Assembly (NCBI RefSeq): GCF_001435195.1 | Contig: NZ_AZFQ01000011.1 | Coordinates: forward strand, 1 to 47,065 | Direction: 5' to 3' | Length of the DNA stretch: 47,065 nt | Source of the DNA: Liquorilactobacillus satsumensis DSM 16230 = JCM 12392 | GTDB taxonomy: Bacteria; Bacillota; Bacilli; Lactobacillales; Lactobacillaceae | Shown here: piece after piece, positions 1-7,402 of the stretch | How positions within the stretch are numbered: the stretch's first letter is position 1 | Layout of the letters: the number at the start of each line of letters is the position of its first letter | Notes under the pieces: generated by a model | Databases searched by the model: none | Seen by the model: only the letters and a program-made list of their open reading frames with translations | What the model was told of the DNA's origin: nothing | Program-made: the position numbers and the translations under genes

Positions 1-64
1 AGTACTCACGATGTTCGCAATTTCGAGTTAGCACTCAAATTTTCCCGACTTATGTCGCACTCTC
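1..64 (-). repeat. Intergenic repeat, copy A (cut by window start)
   Basis: This stretch matches the distal part of the repeat at 33724-33895 in the same reading direction, and the reverse complement of the repeat at 11046-11216. It shares the blocks TTTCGAGTTAGCA and TTTTCCCGACTTATGTC and the terminal ACTCTC. The part carrying the GGGGCTGTGAC hairpin would lie to the left, outside the window. I place the repeat on the strand opposite to the 11046 copy. Confidence 0.85.
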
Positions 65-201
65 AGTTTTTTTAGTATAAAGCAGATTTAAAATTAGAAA
101 TAAATTTATCGAAGAGTGAAGCTGTTAAGCCGGATTAGCAAATTGGAGCACCGTACCATCCTAATTGTGTATCAGTATCCTTAATGCCGTTTTTGCTGAT
201 T

Positions 202-1143
202 TTAGTTTTTTATTTGAACCACAATTTTTCCGCGTGCGTGATGAGTTTCGCTGCGTATGTGTGCCGCGCGCATGCCTGCAGTTGTGAATGGGAATGTTGA
301 ATCTAGCACAATTTTAATTTTTCGGTTGGCGATATAGTTTGCCAACGTTGTTAAATCTTGACTATTGGGAGCTACCCAGCCGCTCATAACAACTTTACCA
401 GGACTATGCTGCTGCTCTTTTGAAAGTGAGGCGGCAATCGTTAAAAAGCGTCCGCCCTTTTTTAAAATTGAAATTCCACCAGCTACATCGCCGACGGTGT
501 CTAAAACAGCATCAAAGTCAGTTAAAACATCTTGGATGTTATTTTTGTGATAGTCAATCACTTGATCAGCACCTAGACTGATAACGAAGTCATGGTTAGC
601 TTGGCTGGCGGTCGTGACAACGTGGGCCCCAGCTTGTTTGGCTAATTGAATAGCGTACATGCCGACCCCGCCGGCCCCTGCTTGAATTAAGACTTTTTGA
701 CCGGATTTGATTTCAAGTTTGCGCAACATTTGCAATGCTGTTTGACCAGCTAAAGGGACGGCGGATGCAGCTGCATAGCTAATATTTTGGGGCTTCAAAG
801 CTAATTTATCGGCTTTGACTGCTGTATATTCAGCATAACTACCATTTTTACCACGGGGGTCGATATCGGGACGTGCAAAAACTGCATCCCCCACTTTGAA
901 ATTCGTAACGGCGCTGCCAATGGCAACTACTTTTCCTGCCAGATCCCAGCCTAAGATAACTGGAAATTGCCATTTAAACAGATGCTGCATTAAACCTTGA
1001 CGCGCCTTATAGTCAATTGGATTAATGCTGATGGCATAATTTTCGACGAGTACCTCATCTGCTTGAATGGTGGGAGTTGGAATATTAGCAACCACTTCTA
1101 ATTGATCTGCAGTACCGTATTGCTGGATAATTGCGGCTTTCAT
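202..1143 (-). CDS. NADP-dependent zinc-independent alcohol dehydrogenase (MDR/quinone oxidoreductase family)
   Basis: A 313-residue protein of the medium-chain dehydrogenase/reductase superfamily, quinone-oxidoreductase branch. The N-terminal GroES-like domain starts MKAAIIQQYG and contains INPIDYKARQG and PVILGWDLAGKV, both typical of the branch. The cofactor domain has the glycine motif GAGGVG at about residue 154. The cysteine and histidine zinc ligands of classical alcohol dehydrogenases are not apparent. Members reduce enones or quinones with NADPH; the substrate here cannot be read from sequence. I chose the ATG at 1143 because AGGAG lies nine bases upstream; an in-frame start further upstream lacks this. 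The gene stands alone, with a promoter at 1190-1219. Confidence 0.85.
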   Translation of the reverse strand: MKAAIIQQYGTADQLEVVANIPTPTIQADEVLVENYAISINPIDYKARQGLMQHLFKWQFPVILGWDLAGKVVAIGSAVTNFKVGDAVFARPDIDPRGKNGSYAEYTAVKADKLALKPQNISYAAASAVPLAGQTALQMLRKLEIKSGQKVLIQAGAGGVGMYAIQLAKQAGAHVVTTASQANHDFVISLGADQVIDYHKNNIQDVLTDFDAVLDTVGDVAGGISILKKGGRFLTIAASLSKEQQHSPGKVVMSGWVAPNSQDLTTLANYIANRKIKIVLDSTFPFTTAGMRAAHIRSETHHARGKIVVQIKN

Positions 1144-1189
1144 AGGGTAACGCTCCTGTCTTTTGAATTTACACACTTTAAATAAGTTA

Positions 1190-1219
1190 ATTATACTAAG
1201 TTGAGGGTGGTTTATTCAA
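1190..1219 (-). promoter_or_regulatory. Promoter of the MDR oxidoreductase gene
   Basis: On the minus strand, TTGAAT (1214-1219) and TATAAT (1190-1195) are separated by 18 bases, a good sigma-A promoter about 45 bases upstream of the ATG at 1143. Inferred from sequence only. Confidence 0.6.
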
Positions 1220-1354
1220 TTATTAAGTTTGGTTAAGCCAGTCTTCTTCGAAACATCCGCACTTTTATGCTAACAAAAAACTTGCAAATAGAGTGGCATT
1301 TTCCGGGGGAAACTTTTAACCGCTGTGTGAATTGGAGTAGCCAAGCCTAAAGAC

Positions 1355-1383
1355 TTCGCTTATCTATAGTAAGTATATATAAT
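1355..1383 (+). promoter_or_regulatory. Probable promoter of the catE-like gene
   Basis: A perfect TATAAT lies at 1378-1383 with a weak TTCGCT at 1355-1360, spacer 17. It sits about 40 bases upstream of the ATG at 1424. The poor -35 box makes the call tentative. Confidence 0.4.
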
Positions 1384-1423
1384 AGCTAATATCAAATCTA
1401 TTATCAGAAAATAGGAGAAAAAA

Positions 1424-2293
1424 ATGACAGTTATTATTCCGGATTTTCAACTATCAGCTGCTACTCACCCTAGAACCGTGGTCTTGAAAGTCTCAAATCT
1501 TGCTAAAGTAACCGACTTTTATCAGCAAGTAATCGGATTAAGGTTATTGACACGTGGCGTAACACAAAGCTTCTTGGGGGTACCGGGGAATTCGCAACCA
1601 TTGTTGATTTTAAAACAGATCAACGCATCTTTAACGGTCAGTCGAAAAACAGGATTATATCATGTTGCATTTCTTTTGCCGCAGCGTAAAGCTTTAGGCA
1701 ATGCTTTATTGTTTTATTTGCAGCACAAAGCTCCTTTGATTGGTGCAAGTGATCATGGATATAGCGAGGCACTTTATTTAACTGATCCTGAAGGAAATGG
1801 CATTGAAGTTTATCGTGATAAACCGCGTAGTGAATGGGATATTCTTCCTGATGGAGAAATTCGAGGAACCACCGGTGAGCTGGATGCTACTGGAGTTATT
1901 GCAGCCGCTGATCAGAAATGGGTAGGTTTTCCGAATGCAACCCAGCTTGGTCATGTACATCTTAAAGTTGCAGATTTGGACAAAACAGAATTTTTTTATA
2001 CAACGATCCTTGGGATGTCGCTTAAAAATAATTTTGGGCGGCAGGCGAAGTTTTTTGCCACTGGCGATTATCACCATCACGTGGGGACTAATATTTGGAA
2101 TGGGCGCAACTTGCCTGCAATGGACGCAGGGGATGTGGGTTTGGACTATGTTAGTTTTACCGTAGAGAATCTAGCAGAACTTGAGCGGCTGGGTGCCCAT
2201 TTGGAGGAAAATAATACGGCCTTTAAAACAATTGATTCTACGAGTGTAGCTTTGACGGATCCTAGCGGTATTAAGCTAAAATTTGAGGTGTAA
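1424..2293 (+). CDS. catE: VOC-family dioxygenase, CatE-like (catechol 2,3-dioxygenase type)
   Basis: A 289-residue protein made of two vicinal-oxygen-chelate (glyoxalase/dioxygenase) modules. Module one (about residues 15-130) ends with YLTDPEGNGIEVY; module two (about 170-289) begins LGHVHLKVADLDKTEFFY. Likely metal ligands are the His in GHVHLKV, a His in YHHHVGTN and the Glu in the C-terminal LKFEV, which fits the His-His-Glu facial set of extradiol dioxygenases. Length and layout match Bacillus CatE/YfiE (about 285 residues). The name implies catechol ring opening, but in lactobacilli the real substrate is unproven. RBS AGGAGA is seven bases before the ATG. It is monocistronic: the next gene starts 218 bases on, with its own RBS. 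Confidence 0.8.
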   Translation: MTVIIPDFQLSAATHPRTVVLKVSNLAKVTDFYQQVIGLRLLTRGVTQSFLGVPGNSQPLLILKQINASLTVSRKTGLYHVAFLLPQRKALGNALLFYLQHKAPLIGASDHGYSEALYLTDPEGNGIEVYRDKPRSEWDILPDGEIRGTTGELDATGVIAAADQKWVGFPNATQLGHVHLKVADLDKTEFFYTTILGMSLKNNFGRQAKFFATGDYHHHVGTNIWNGRNLPAMDAGDVGLDYVSFTVENLAELERLGAHLEENNTAFKTIDSTSVALTDPSGIKLKFEV

Positions 2294-2511
2294 TTGGATT
2301 ACGCTGGTCTTTTTTCAAGATGGAATGTGGTGTCTAGTGCTGTTTATGCTTAATGCACACCCCTTTTTGTTTCTGAGTATTTTTGTATTAGCTGTTTTTT
2401 GTGGAAAGTAGTCTAAAATTTAAAAAAGTGGTCCTTGTTGAGCTACAATGGACATTATGAGATATAAAGAAAATCATCAAGCTAATGATTTTTTAGGGAG
2501 GTTATTTATTA

Positions 2512-3066
2512 ATGGAACGTTGTTCTTGGGCCAATACAGGTAATGAACTTCTAAAGGAATATCATGATCAAGAGTGGGGGATGCCCTGTCATGATGAGCA
2601 CAAGTTATTTGAACTCCTGTCGCTTGAGATCATGCAAGCGGGTCTTAGTTGGCAAACTGTTTTAAATAAACGTGCAGCATTTAAAACTGCTTTTGCTGAT
2701 TTTGATGTTAAACAAGTTCAAAATTTTCAAGCCAAGTTACCACAATTAATGGTTAATAAAGCTATTATCCGCAATCAGCGTAAATTGCTGGCAATCATTA
2801 ATAATGCACAAGTTGTTGTTAAACTAGCTGCTGCTGGAACATGCTTTAATGATTACATGTGGCAATTTGTTGATTATCAGCCAATTGTGCATCAATATCA
2901 AACCCACACTGAAGTTCCTAGTACTAATGGTTTGGCTAAAAAGATTAGTCAGCAAATGAAACGTGATGGTTTTCAATTTGCCGGACCGGTGATTACCTAT
3001 TCTTTTTTACAGGCAGCAGGGTTAATCAATGATCACGTGGTAACTTGTTTTCGGCATCAGCATTAA
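2512..3066 (+). CDS. tag: DNA-3-methyladenine glycosylase I
   Basis: A 184-residue constitutive base-excision repair enzyme that removes 3-methyladenine from alkylated DNA. It opens MERCSWAN and carries the family block GLSWQTVLNKR near residues 44-54. The zinc-snap residues of the Tag family are all present: Cys4, His18, His175 and Cys179. Length is close to E. coli Tag (187). The ATG at 2512 follows an AGGGAGG ribosome binding site. It stands alone, followed at once by a hairpin terminator (3065-3147). Confidence 0.95.
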   Translation: MERCSWANTGNELLKEYHDQEWGMPCHDEHKLFELLSLEIMQAGLSWQTVLNKRAAFKTAFADFDVKQVQNFQAKLPQLMVNKAIIRNQRKLLAIINNAQVVVKLAAAGTCFNDYMWQFVDYQPIVHQYQTHTEVPSTNGLAKKISQQMKRDGFQFAGPVITYSFLQAAGLINDHVVTCFRHQH

Positions 3067-3147
3067 AAAAAGTGTGACATAAGTTGGCAACTTTTAAAGA
3101 TTAACTGGAAATTGCTCAAAGCAAATGCAGAGGGATCACACTTTTTT
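3065..3147 (+). terminator. Terminator of tag, a degenerate copy of the intergenic repeat
   Basis: Inverted ends AAAAAAAGTGTGA (3065-3077) and TCACACTTTTTT (3136-3147) close a long hairpin with a T run directly after the tag stop codon. The first half resembles the start of the repeat at 11046: both have GTGTGACATAAGT followed by a TAACT-GAAATT block. It therefore looks like a shortened, diverged member of that family used as a terminator. Confidence 0.6.
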
Positions 3148-3340
3148 AGAGTTAAATGTTGATCGTCACTGAAATTTCAGCAACTTTTAATAAAATATCT
3201 AGTGAAACTTGGCAATAGCCACTTAGCTTAATCAAACTTGAAAGCTCTAGGCAGGTTTTCTCGTTTTTTTTCCTGAGTTTAAACGTAATTATGCAAAAAG
3301 TATGGTATAAGGGTTTGGGACAAAAGTCGCGCACTTTCTT

Positions 3341-3601
3341 TTAAGCTGTCAATGTGTGCATTAATTTTTCCCAAAATATTCGTGTACTAAGTGGGACAGC
3401 ATCAGAAAAAGCATAATCAACTTGAAATTTATGTTGACGGTCAAAGCAATAATAAAAAGTAATATCTGAAAGAAAAAAATCACCGGAAACACTTTGGATA
3501 CAGCCAGCTTTTTCTTTTACAAAGTCATCTTTAAGTAATGAAACGATTTCTGCTTGAGTATAAAGCTTTGAATCGTTGTGATAGTAATATTTAATTACCA
3601 T
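3341..3601 (-). CDS. Small hypothetical protein
   Basis: An 86-residue ORF of no family that I recognise. It begins MVIKYYYHNDSKLYTQ and contains acidic and aromatic patches (DITFYYCFDRQHKF) but no predicted signal peptide or membrane segment. The ATG at 3601 is preferred over a GTG nine bases upstream because AGAGGTG lies about seven bases before it. No partner gene is evident; tag converges on it and a TetR gene lies upstream on the same strand. Three GGTGTTAA direct repeats lie just upstream (3658-3696). The length, RBS and isolation support a real gene, but the call rests on coding potential alone. Confidence 0.5.
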   Translation of the reverse strand: MVIKYYYHNDSKLYTQAEIVSLLKDDFVKEKAGCIQSVSGDFFLSDITFYYCFDRQHKFQVDYAFSDAVPLSTRIFWEKLMHTLTA

Positions 3602-3657
3602 GTCCAACACCTCTTTTGTACAGCGTTAATTTTAACCATAGCTATAATACAAAAGTT

Positions 3658-3696
3658 GGTGTTAAAACGGTGTTAATCTTTGTATGCTGGTGTTAA
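3658..3696. promoter_or_regulatory. Three GGTGTTAA direct repeats upstream of the small ORF
   Basis: GGTGTTAA occurs at 3658-3665, 3669-3676 and 3689-3696, that is with steps of 11 and 20 bases, close to one and two helical turns. Same-face direct repeats are typical of regulator sites. Which gene, if any, they control is unknown. Confidence 0.35.
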
Positions 3697-3807
3697 TTCA
3701 GCAGCTAAACGAGTTCTAGCGCAGATTTTACGTCTTTTGTAGGTCAGTTTCTAAACTGCTGCATGAGATTTAGCACAGTAGCAATCAAACTGAGATAATT
3801 TATTTTT

Positions 3808-4404
3808 TTAAACAACGGCTTGATAAACTGGCAGTAAAATATTATCAATCAGGATCGTGAGCTGGCGTGCTGTAAAATGTTCGTTTATAAATAAATGGTA
3901 GCGTAGCCAATTAAACGGCAACAATTTAACCTCAACTGGAAATGCTACGGTAGTTACCTCACCACGTTTTTTCGCGCGTTCCAAGACATGGTCAATTGCT
4001 TTAACATCAATTGCATTTCCTTCATTGATCAGTTTTTTTACAGTGCTATTTTGTTTCTGGTTTGCAGCACCTAATAACTCAACAATGTTAGAATCTTTAA
4101 AAGTCTGCATACTGACAATAAAACGCTGCAATAATTGTAATAAATCTGCGCGTAATGATTTTCCTGTTAGAATTAATTCGTCGGTGCGCCCGCTGTTTTC
4201 TGCGATGATCTTAGCTTGAATAGCTGAAATGGCTAAGGAAAATGGAGAATCCCATCTGCGGTAGATTACTGATTTGCTGGTTTGAGCTAAAGCTGCTACC
4301 TCTGAGAAGGACAAATTGGCGACACCCTTGGTTTTTAAAAGCTCCAAGGCTGCTTGGTAGATTGCCTGTTCAAGTTCTTCGCCGCGCCGACGTTTTTGTG
4401 TCAT
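3808..4404 (-). CDS. TetR/AcrR-family transcriptional regulator
   Basis: A 198-residue regulator. The N-terminal DNA-binding domain (about residues 8-55) shows the TetR pattern: GVANLSFSEVAALAQTSKSV followed by IYRRWDSP. The C-terminal ligand/dimer domain is family-variable, and no inducer can be inferred. The ATG at 4404 has AAAGGAGA upstream. No efflux pump or enzyme gene is adjacent, so the target is unknown. Upstream of the start, on the plus strand, related GGTACT/GATACT motifs at 4429, 4471 and 4484 could be autoregulatory sites. Confidence 0.85.
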   Translation of the reverse strand: MTQKRRRGEELEQAIYQAALELLKTKGVANLSFSEVAALAQTSKSVIYRRWDSPFSLAISAIQAKIIAENSGRTDELILTGKSLRADLLQLLQRFIVSMQTFKDSNIVELLGAANQKQNSTVKKLINEGNAIDVKAIDHVLERAKKRGEVTTVAFPVEVKLLPFNWLRYHLFINEHFTARQLTILIDNILLPVYQAVV

Positions 4405-4506
4405 AGAAATAATCTCCTTTAAAGATAAGGTACTAAAAGCTTATTAGCGTATTTTATTGTTATTATAACAGGTACTCAATTAAGATACTAATTGTTCTTA
4501 AACAAT

Positions 4507-4554
4507 AAAAAATCTCCAAAATTAAAGCGAAAGCTTTAATCGTGGAGATTTTTT
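4507..4554 (-). terminator. Intrinsic terminator after the ArsR-family gene
   Basis: A long stem with arms AAAAATCTCCA...ATTAAAGC and GCTTTAAT...TGGAGATTTTTT around a GAAA loop. A-rich and T-rich flanks on the two sides mean it could also stop transcription in the other direction. It begins directly past the stop codon of the minus-strand gene at 4556. Confidence 0.85.
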
Positions 4555-4555
4555 G

Positions 4556-4885
4556 TTAACTGCGATGATAAGGATCTCTTTCTCTGACATGTTCTCTGAC
4601 CTGTTCAAAGATCGTGATAATATGTTGATCAGACAGCTGATAATTTATTTTTTGACCAGCACGGATACCGCGGACCAGTTCAGTTTGCCGCAACAGTTTG
4701 AGCTGATGCGAAGTTGCAGATTGTGAAATGCCGATTTCTTCGGCAATTTCATTAACTGACAGCGATTTGTCAGCCAGCAGGAAAAGAATCTTGTAGCGTG
4801 TCTGATCCCCGAAAGCTTTGAAAAGCTGTACACTTTTTTCTAATTCAAAATTGCTTGGTAATTCATGCTCGTTTGCTTTTGTCAT
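4556..4885 (-). CDS. ArsR/SmtB-family metal-sensing repressor
   Basis: A 109-residue winged-helix repressor. The recognition helix region reads EEIGISQSATSHQLKLLRQ, and KALFGDQTRYKIL-type residues precede it. The C-terminal helix carries Asp, His, His and Glu with the relative spacing 0, +2, +13, +16 in SDQHIITIFEQVREHVRE; this is the alpha-5 zinc/cobalt site seen in SmtB and, with His for Glu, in CzrA. A cysteine alpha-3 site (arsenic or cadmium type) is absent. A zinc-family metal is therefore the likely signal. The ATG at 4885 with AAAGG upstream is preferred over GTG at 4894. No exporter gene is adjacent. Confidence 0.85.
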   Translation of the reverse strand: MTKANEHELPSNFELEKSVQLFKAFGDQTRYKILFLLADKSLSVNEIAEEIGISQSATSHQLKLLRQTELVRGIRAGQKINYQLSDQHIITIFEQVREHVRERDPYHRS

Positions 4886-5084
4886 GACTGCCACCTTTGG
4901 ATAAGCTCAAGTTCAAGAAAAAGGTTCCGTGACCGCATTTGTCTTACCCAGTGTCATTTTTGTGAAGATGCAAGAAGGTAAAATGCTCGGGTTTGGAATG
5001 TTCTTTTCTCATTATACCTAAAGTAGCAGTGTTTAAAAAGAGGTGTACTCCAAAATATGAAACTCAAGGCATTATAGCGATTCT

Positions 5085-6026
5085 TTAATCGACTTTACGC
5101 GCTAAGCGGTCAATTAGTGCAAAAAACTTTTCGTGAGAAACGTCATAGATTAATTTAGCAGGCCGTCCGTTAGGGTCTAGGTAAGTTCTGCCATCGCTGG
5201 GACTGGAAGTATTAACAGCACACGTAATTTCTTTGGTCTTTACAATATCAGCAGCAAAGAAGTAACAGGTTGTCAGCACGTCCCATAAATAATAGGTTGA
5301 ATTTGTTTCAAACAATCTTAATTCAGGGACAAGTGCGTAACTGTTTCCAATGAAATCTAGTCCGGTGAAGCGCCGCTGGGCTGCCCAATGTTGGCGGATT
5401 TCTTGTGTGAGCGGGACATTATTGGTGCTTTCAAGGCTGACCAGTTCTAATGGAATTTGAGTGTCAAAAACGGTTTTTACTGCTGCCGGGTCCCAAAAAG
5501 CATTCCATTCTTGTGTTCCATCGGAATCAGGTTCGGCGACGTTTCCGCGCTCAAGGAAGGTCCCGCCCATCCACACAAGCCGCTTAATCTTCTTTTCAAT
5601 TGTAGGATCAATTTGCAAGGCACGTGCCAGATCGGTTAAAGGTCCTGTGAAAACCAAGGAAAGTGGGGTAGTTGTCTGCTGCAGTTTATGGAGCAAGTCA
5701 AGATGGGCAGGCTCTGGGCTTATCGGAGTCATGATGGTACCTGCTTCATTCAAAATTGGGAGTGCATTTTCTGAATACGCAGCCAAACGCCATTCTTTAG
5801 GGAAAGAATGAACTGCACGTGAATCGGAAATTGCGACCGCCAGTTTTTGCGCGTGACCAAACCGATCAATAATTTTTCGGCTGGCTTCAGCTGCTGGACC
5901 GACGTAACTGTCTGCGTCGACTGCTCCGACACCAACAAGTTCGACATCTTCCATTTGAAGCAAGAGGAAAAGAGAAATTAAATCGTCAACGCCGCCATCG
6001 TGGTTAAAGTACACTTTTTCTGTCAT
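5085..6026 (-). CDS. Nucleoside hydrolase (IunH-like)
   Basis: A 313-residue ribonucleoside hydrolase that splits N-glycosidic bonds to give base and ribose. The N-terminal calcium-binding aspartate motif is present as NHDGGVDDL, and an EWNAFWDPAAV segment matches the family block around the substrate-binding Asn. The usual HDPLA motif reads WDVLT: the calcium-ligand Asp is kept but the His is Trp, so base preference should not be assumed. The ATG at 6026 is chosen over a TTG six bases upstream, which would leave too little space after AAGGAG. It is divergent from the nucleoside importer bmpA-nupABC, a strong context for nucleoside salvage. Confidence 0.85.
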   Translation of the reverse strand: MTEKVYFNHDGGVDDLISLFLLLQMEDVELVGVGAVDADSYVGPAAEASRKIIDRFGHAQKLAVAISDSRAVHSFPKEWRLAAYSENALPILNEAGTIMTPISPEPAHLDLLHKLQQTTTPLSLVFTGPLTDLARALQIDPTIEKKIKRLVWMGGTFLERGNVAEPDSDGTQEWNAFWDPAAVKTVFDTQIPLELVSLESTNNVPLTQEIRQHWAAQRRFTGLDFIGNSYALVPELRLFETNSTYYLWDVLTTCYFFAADIVKTKEITCAVNTSSPSDGRTYLDPNGRPAKLIYDVSHEKFFALIDRLARKVD

Positions 6027-6080
6027 AGTCAAGTAACTCCTTAATTATAGAAGTAATAGCAATAATTATTTAGATTATAC

Positions 6081-6098
6081 CGAATATGTTAGTGTTCG
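6081..6098. promoter_or_regulatory. Imperfect palindrome with CGAA/TTCG ends between nucleoside hydrolase and bmpA
   Basis: CGAATATGTTAGTGTTCG is a partial palindrome in the divergent intergenic region. A third CGAAC motif lies at about 6158. CGAA half-sites recall PurBox elements of Firmicutes PurR, but the half-site spacing is much shorter than in known PurBox pairs, so the regulator is unassigned. Confidence 0.35.
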
Positions 6099-6189
6099 TC
6101 AAAACATGGCTAACTTTAGGATATTTACTTTTTTAGGAACCTATCTTTTTAAAAAGGCGAACGATTAAAAAAATAATTTGCAAAACATA

Positions 6190-6218
6190 TTGATTTTAGA
6201 GTATGACTACTGTATACT
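6190..6218 (+). promoter_or_regulatory. Promoter of the bmpA-nupABC operon
   Basis: TTGATT (6190-6195) and TATACT (6213-6218) are separated by 17 bases, about 46 bases upstream of the GTG start of bmpA. Confidence 0.75.
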
Positions 6219-6263
6219 TTTTCATAGTTAAAGTTTAATTAAGAATTTGGGGGCTGTATTTCA

Positions 6264-7286
6264 GTGAAGAAAAAAGTAATGGCATTTTTGGCAGCAACAA
6301 TGATGGTCGGGACTATCCTTGTTGGTTGTGGCAATAACGCGGCAACTAATAAAGGAACAAAACACTCAGCTGCTTTAGTGACAGATGGTGGTGGAATCGA
6401 TGACAAGTCTTTCAATCAATCTGCATGGGAAGGCCTACAAAGCTGGGGTAAAAGCCACAATTTACAAAAGGGTCTTAACGGTTATAATTATGCACAGTCG
6501 AGCGATGACTCTGATTTTCTGCCAAACATCAACAAGTTGATAAAGGCTAAATACGCTACTATTTTCGGAATTGGCTACAAATTAGATAATGCGATCAGTT
6601 CAGCCGCAAAAGCAAACCCAAACACTAATTTTGCAATTATTGATTCAGTCGTGACCGGACACAAGAATGTTGCTTCTGTAACCTTCAAGACGGAGCAATC
6701 ATCATTTTTAGCTGGTGTTGCGGCAGCTGAGACAACTAAAACAAATAAAGTTGGTTTTGTTGGTGGGATTCAAAGTGATGTTATTAAGACCTTCGAAGCC
6801 GGTTTTAAACAAGGTGTCAAAGCCGTTAACCCTAACATTCAGGTTGATGTGAAATACGCTGGTTCATTTACTAAAGCTGACGTAGGTCAGTCTTTAGCAA
6901 CTGCAATGTTCAATAATAATGAAGATGTTATTTTCCATGCAGCAGGTGGAACTGGTGCAGGAGTCTTTACGGCTGCTAAAAACTCTGCCAAGAATGGCAA
7001 GAAGGTTTGGGTAATTGGTGTTGACCAAGACCAAAAGGCTGATGGTGCTTATAAAGGTGGCAATGTTACCTTAGCATCTGCTGTTAAGAAGGTTGGCACA
7101 GCTGTTAAAGATCTTTCAAATCAGGCAATGAAGAACAAATTCCCTGGCGGCAAGGTAGTCACATATGACCTTGAAGATAACGGTGTTGGGATTGTGAACG
7201 ATAATATGTCTGCGAGTGCTTGGAAAGTTGTTCAGAGTTATCAGCAAAAGATTAAAGATGGGACAATTAAGGTCGCAGCTAAATAA
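6264..7286 (+). CDS. bmpA: Nucleoside-binding lipoprotein, BMP family
   Basis: A 340-residue substrate-binding lipoprotein of an ABC importer. Residues 1-21 form a lipoprotein signal peptide, with the lipobox LVGC giving a lipidated Cys22. The body matches the BMP/PnrA family: VTDGGGIDDKSFNQSAWEG near the N terminus, then FIFHAAGGTGAGVF-like and WVIGVDQDQKADGAY segments that line the nucleoside pocket. The start is GTG at 6264 behind a G-rich RBS. It heads the operon with nupA, nupB and nupC, the order known from Lactococcus lactis. A hairpin follows it, which may set the ratio of binding protein to transporter. Confidence 0.93.
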   Translation: MKKKVMAFLAATMMVGTILVGCGNNAATNKGTKHSAALVTDGGGIDDKSFNQSAWEGLQSWGKSHNLQKGLNGYNYAQSSDDSDFLPNINKLIKAKYATIFGIGYKLDNAISSAAKANPNTNFAIIDSVVTGHKNVASVTFKTEQSSFLAGVAAAETTKTNKVGFVGGIQSDVIKTFEAGFKQGVKAVNPNIQVDVKYAGSFTKADVGQSLATAMFNNNEDVIFHAAGGTGAGVFTAAKNSAKNGKKVWVIGVDQDQKADGAYKGGNVTLASAVKKVGTAVKDLSNQAMKNKFPGGKVVTYDLEDNGVGIVNDNMSASAWKVVQSYQQKIKDGTIKVAAK

Positions 7287-7320
7287 AGAATATTAGGTAT
7301 TATGATTGTTGCGCAGTTAC

Positions 7321-7363
7321 AAATGGTGAAGCGTTGGAGATTACGACCAATACTTCACCATTT
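7321..7363 (+). terminator. Hairpin between bmpA and nupA (partial terminator or processing site)
   Basis: Arms AAATGGTGAAG (7321-7331) and CTTCACCATTT (7353-7363) pair perfectly, with an inner TTGG/CCAA pair. Only a short T tract follows. Such structures after the binding-protein gene often lower downstream expression or protect the upstream mRNA; that role is inferred here. Confidence 0.6.
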
Positions 7364-7402
7364 TACTGCATGTTGCTTAACTATTGACAAAAGGAGGACC
7401 GC

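Noticed and set aside
3152-3334. 60-codon minus-strand open frame after tag
   Set aside because: No RBS and no recognisable protein features; it partly follows the tag terminator and looks like chance.
6081-6098. PurBox pair for PurR
   Set aside because: The CGAA/TTCG half-sites are too close together and one core base differs, so I report only an unassigned palindrome.
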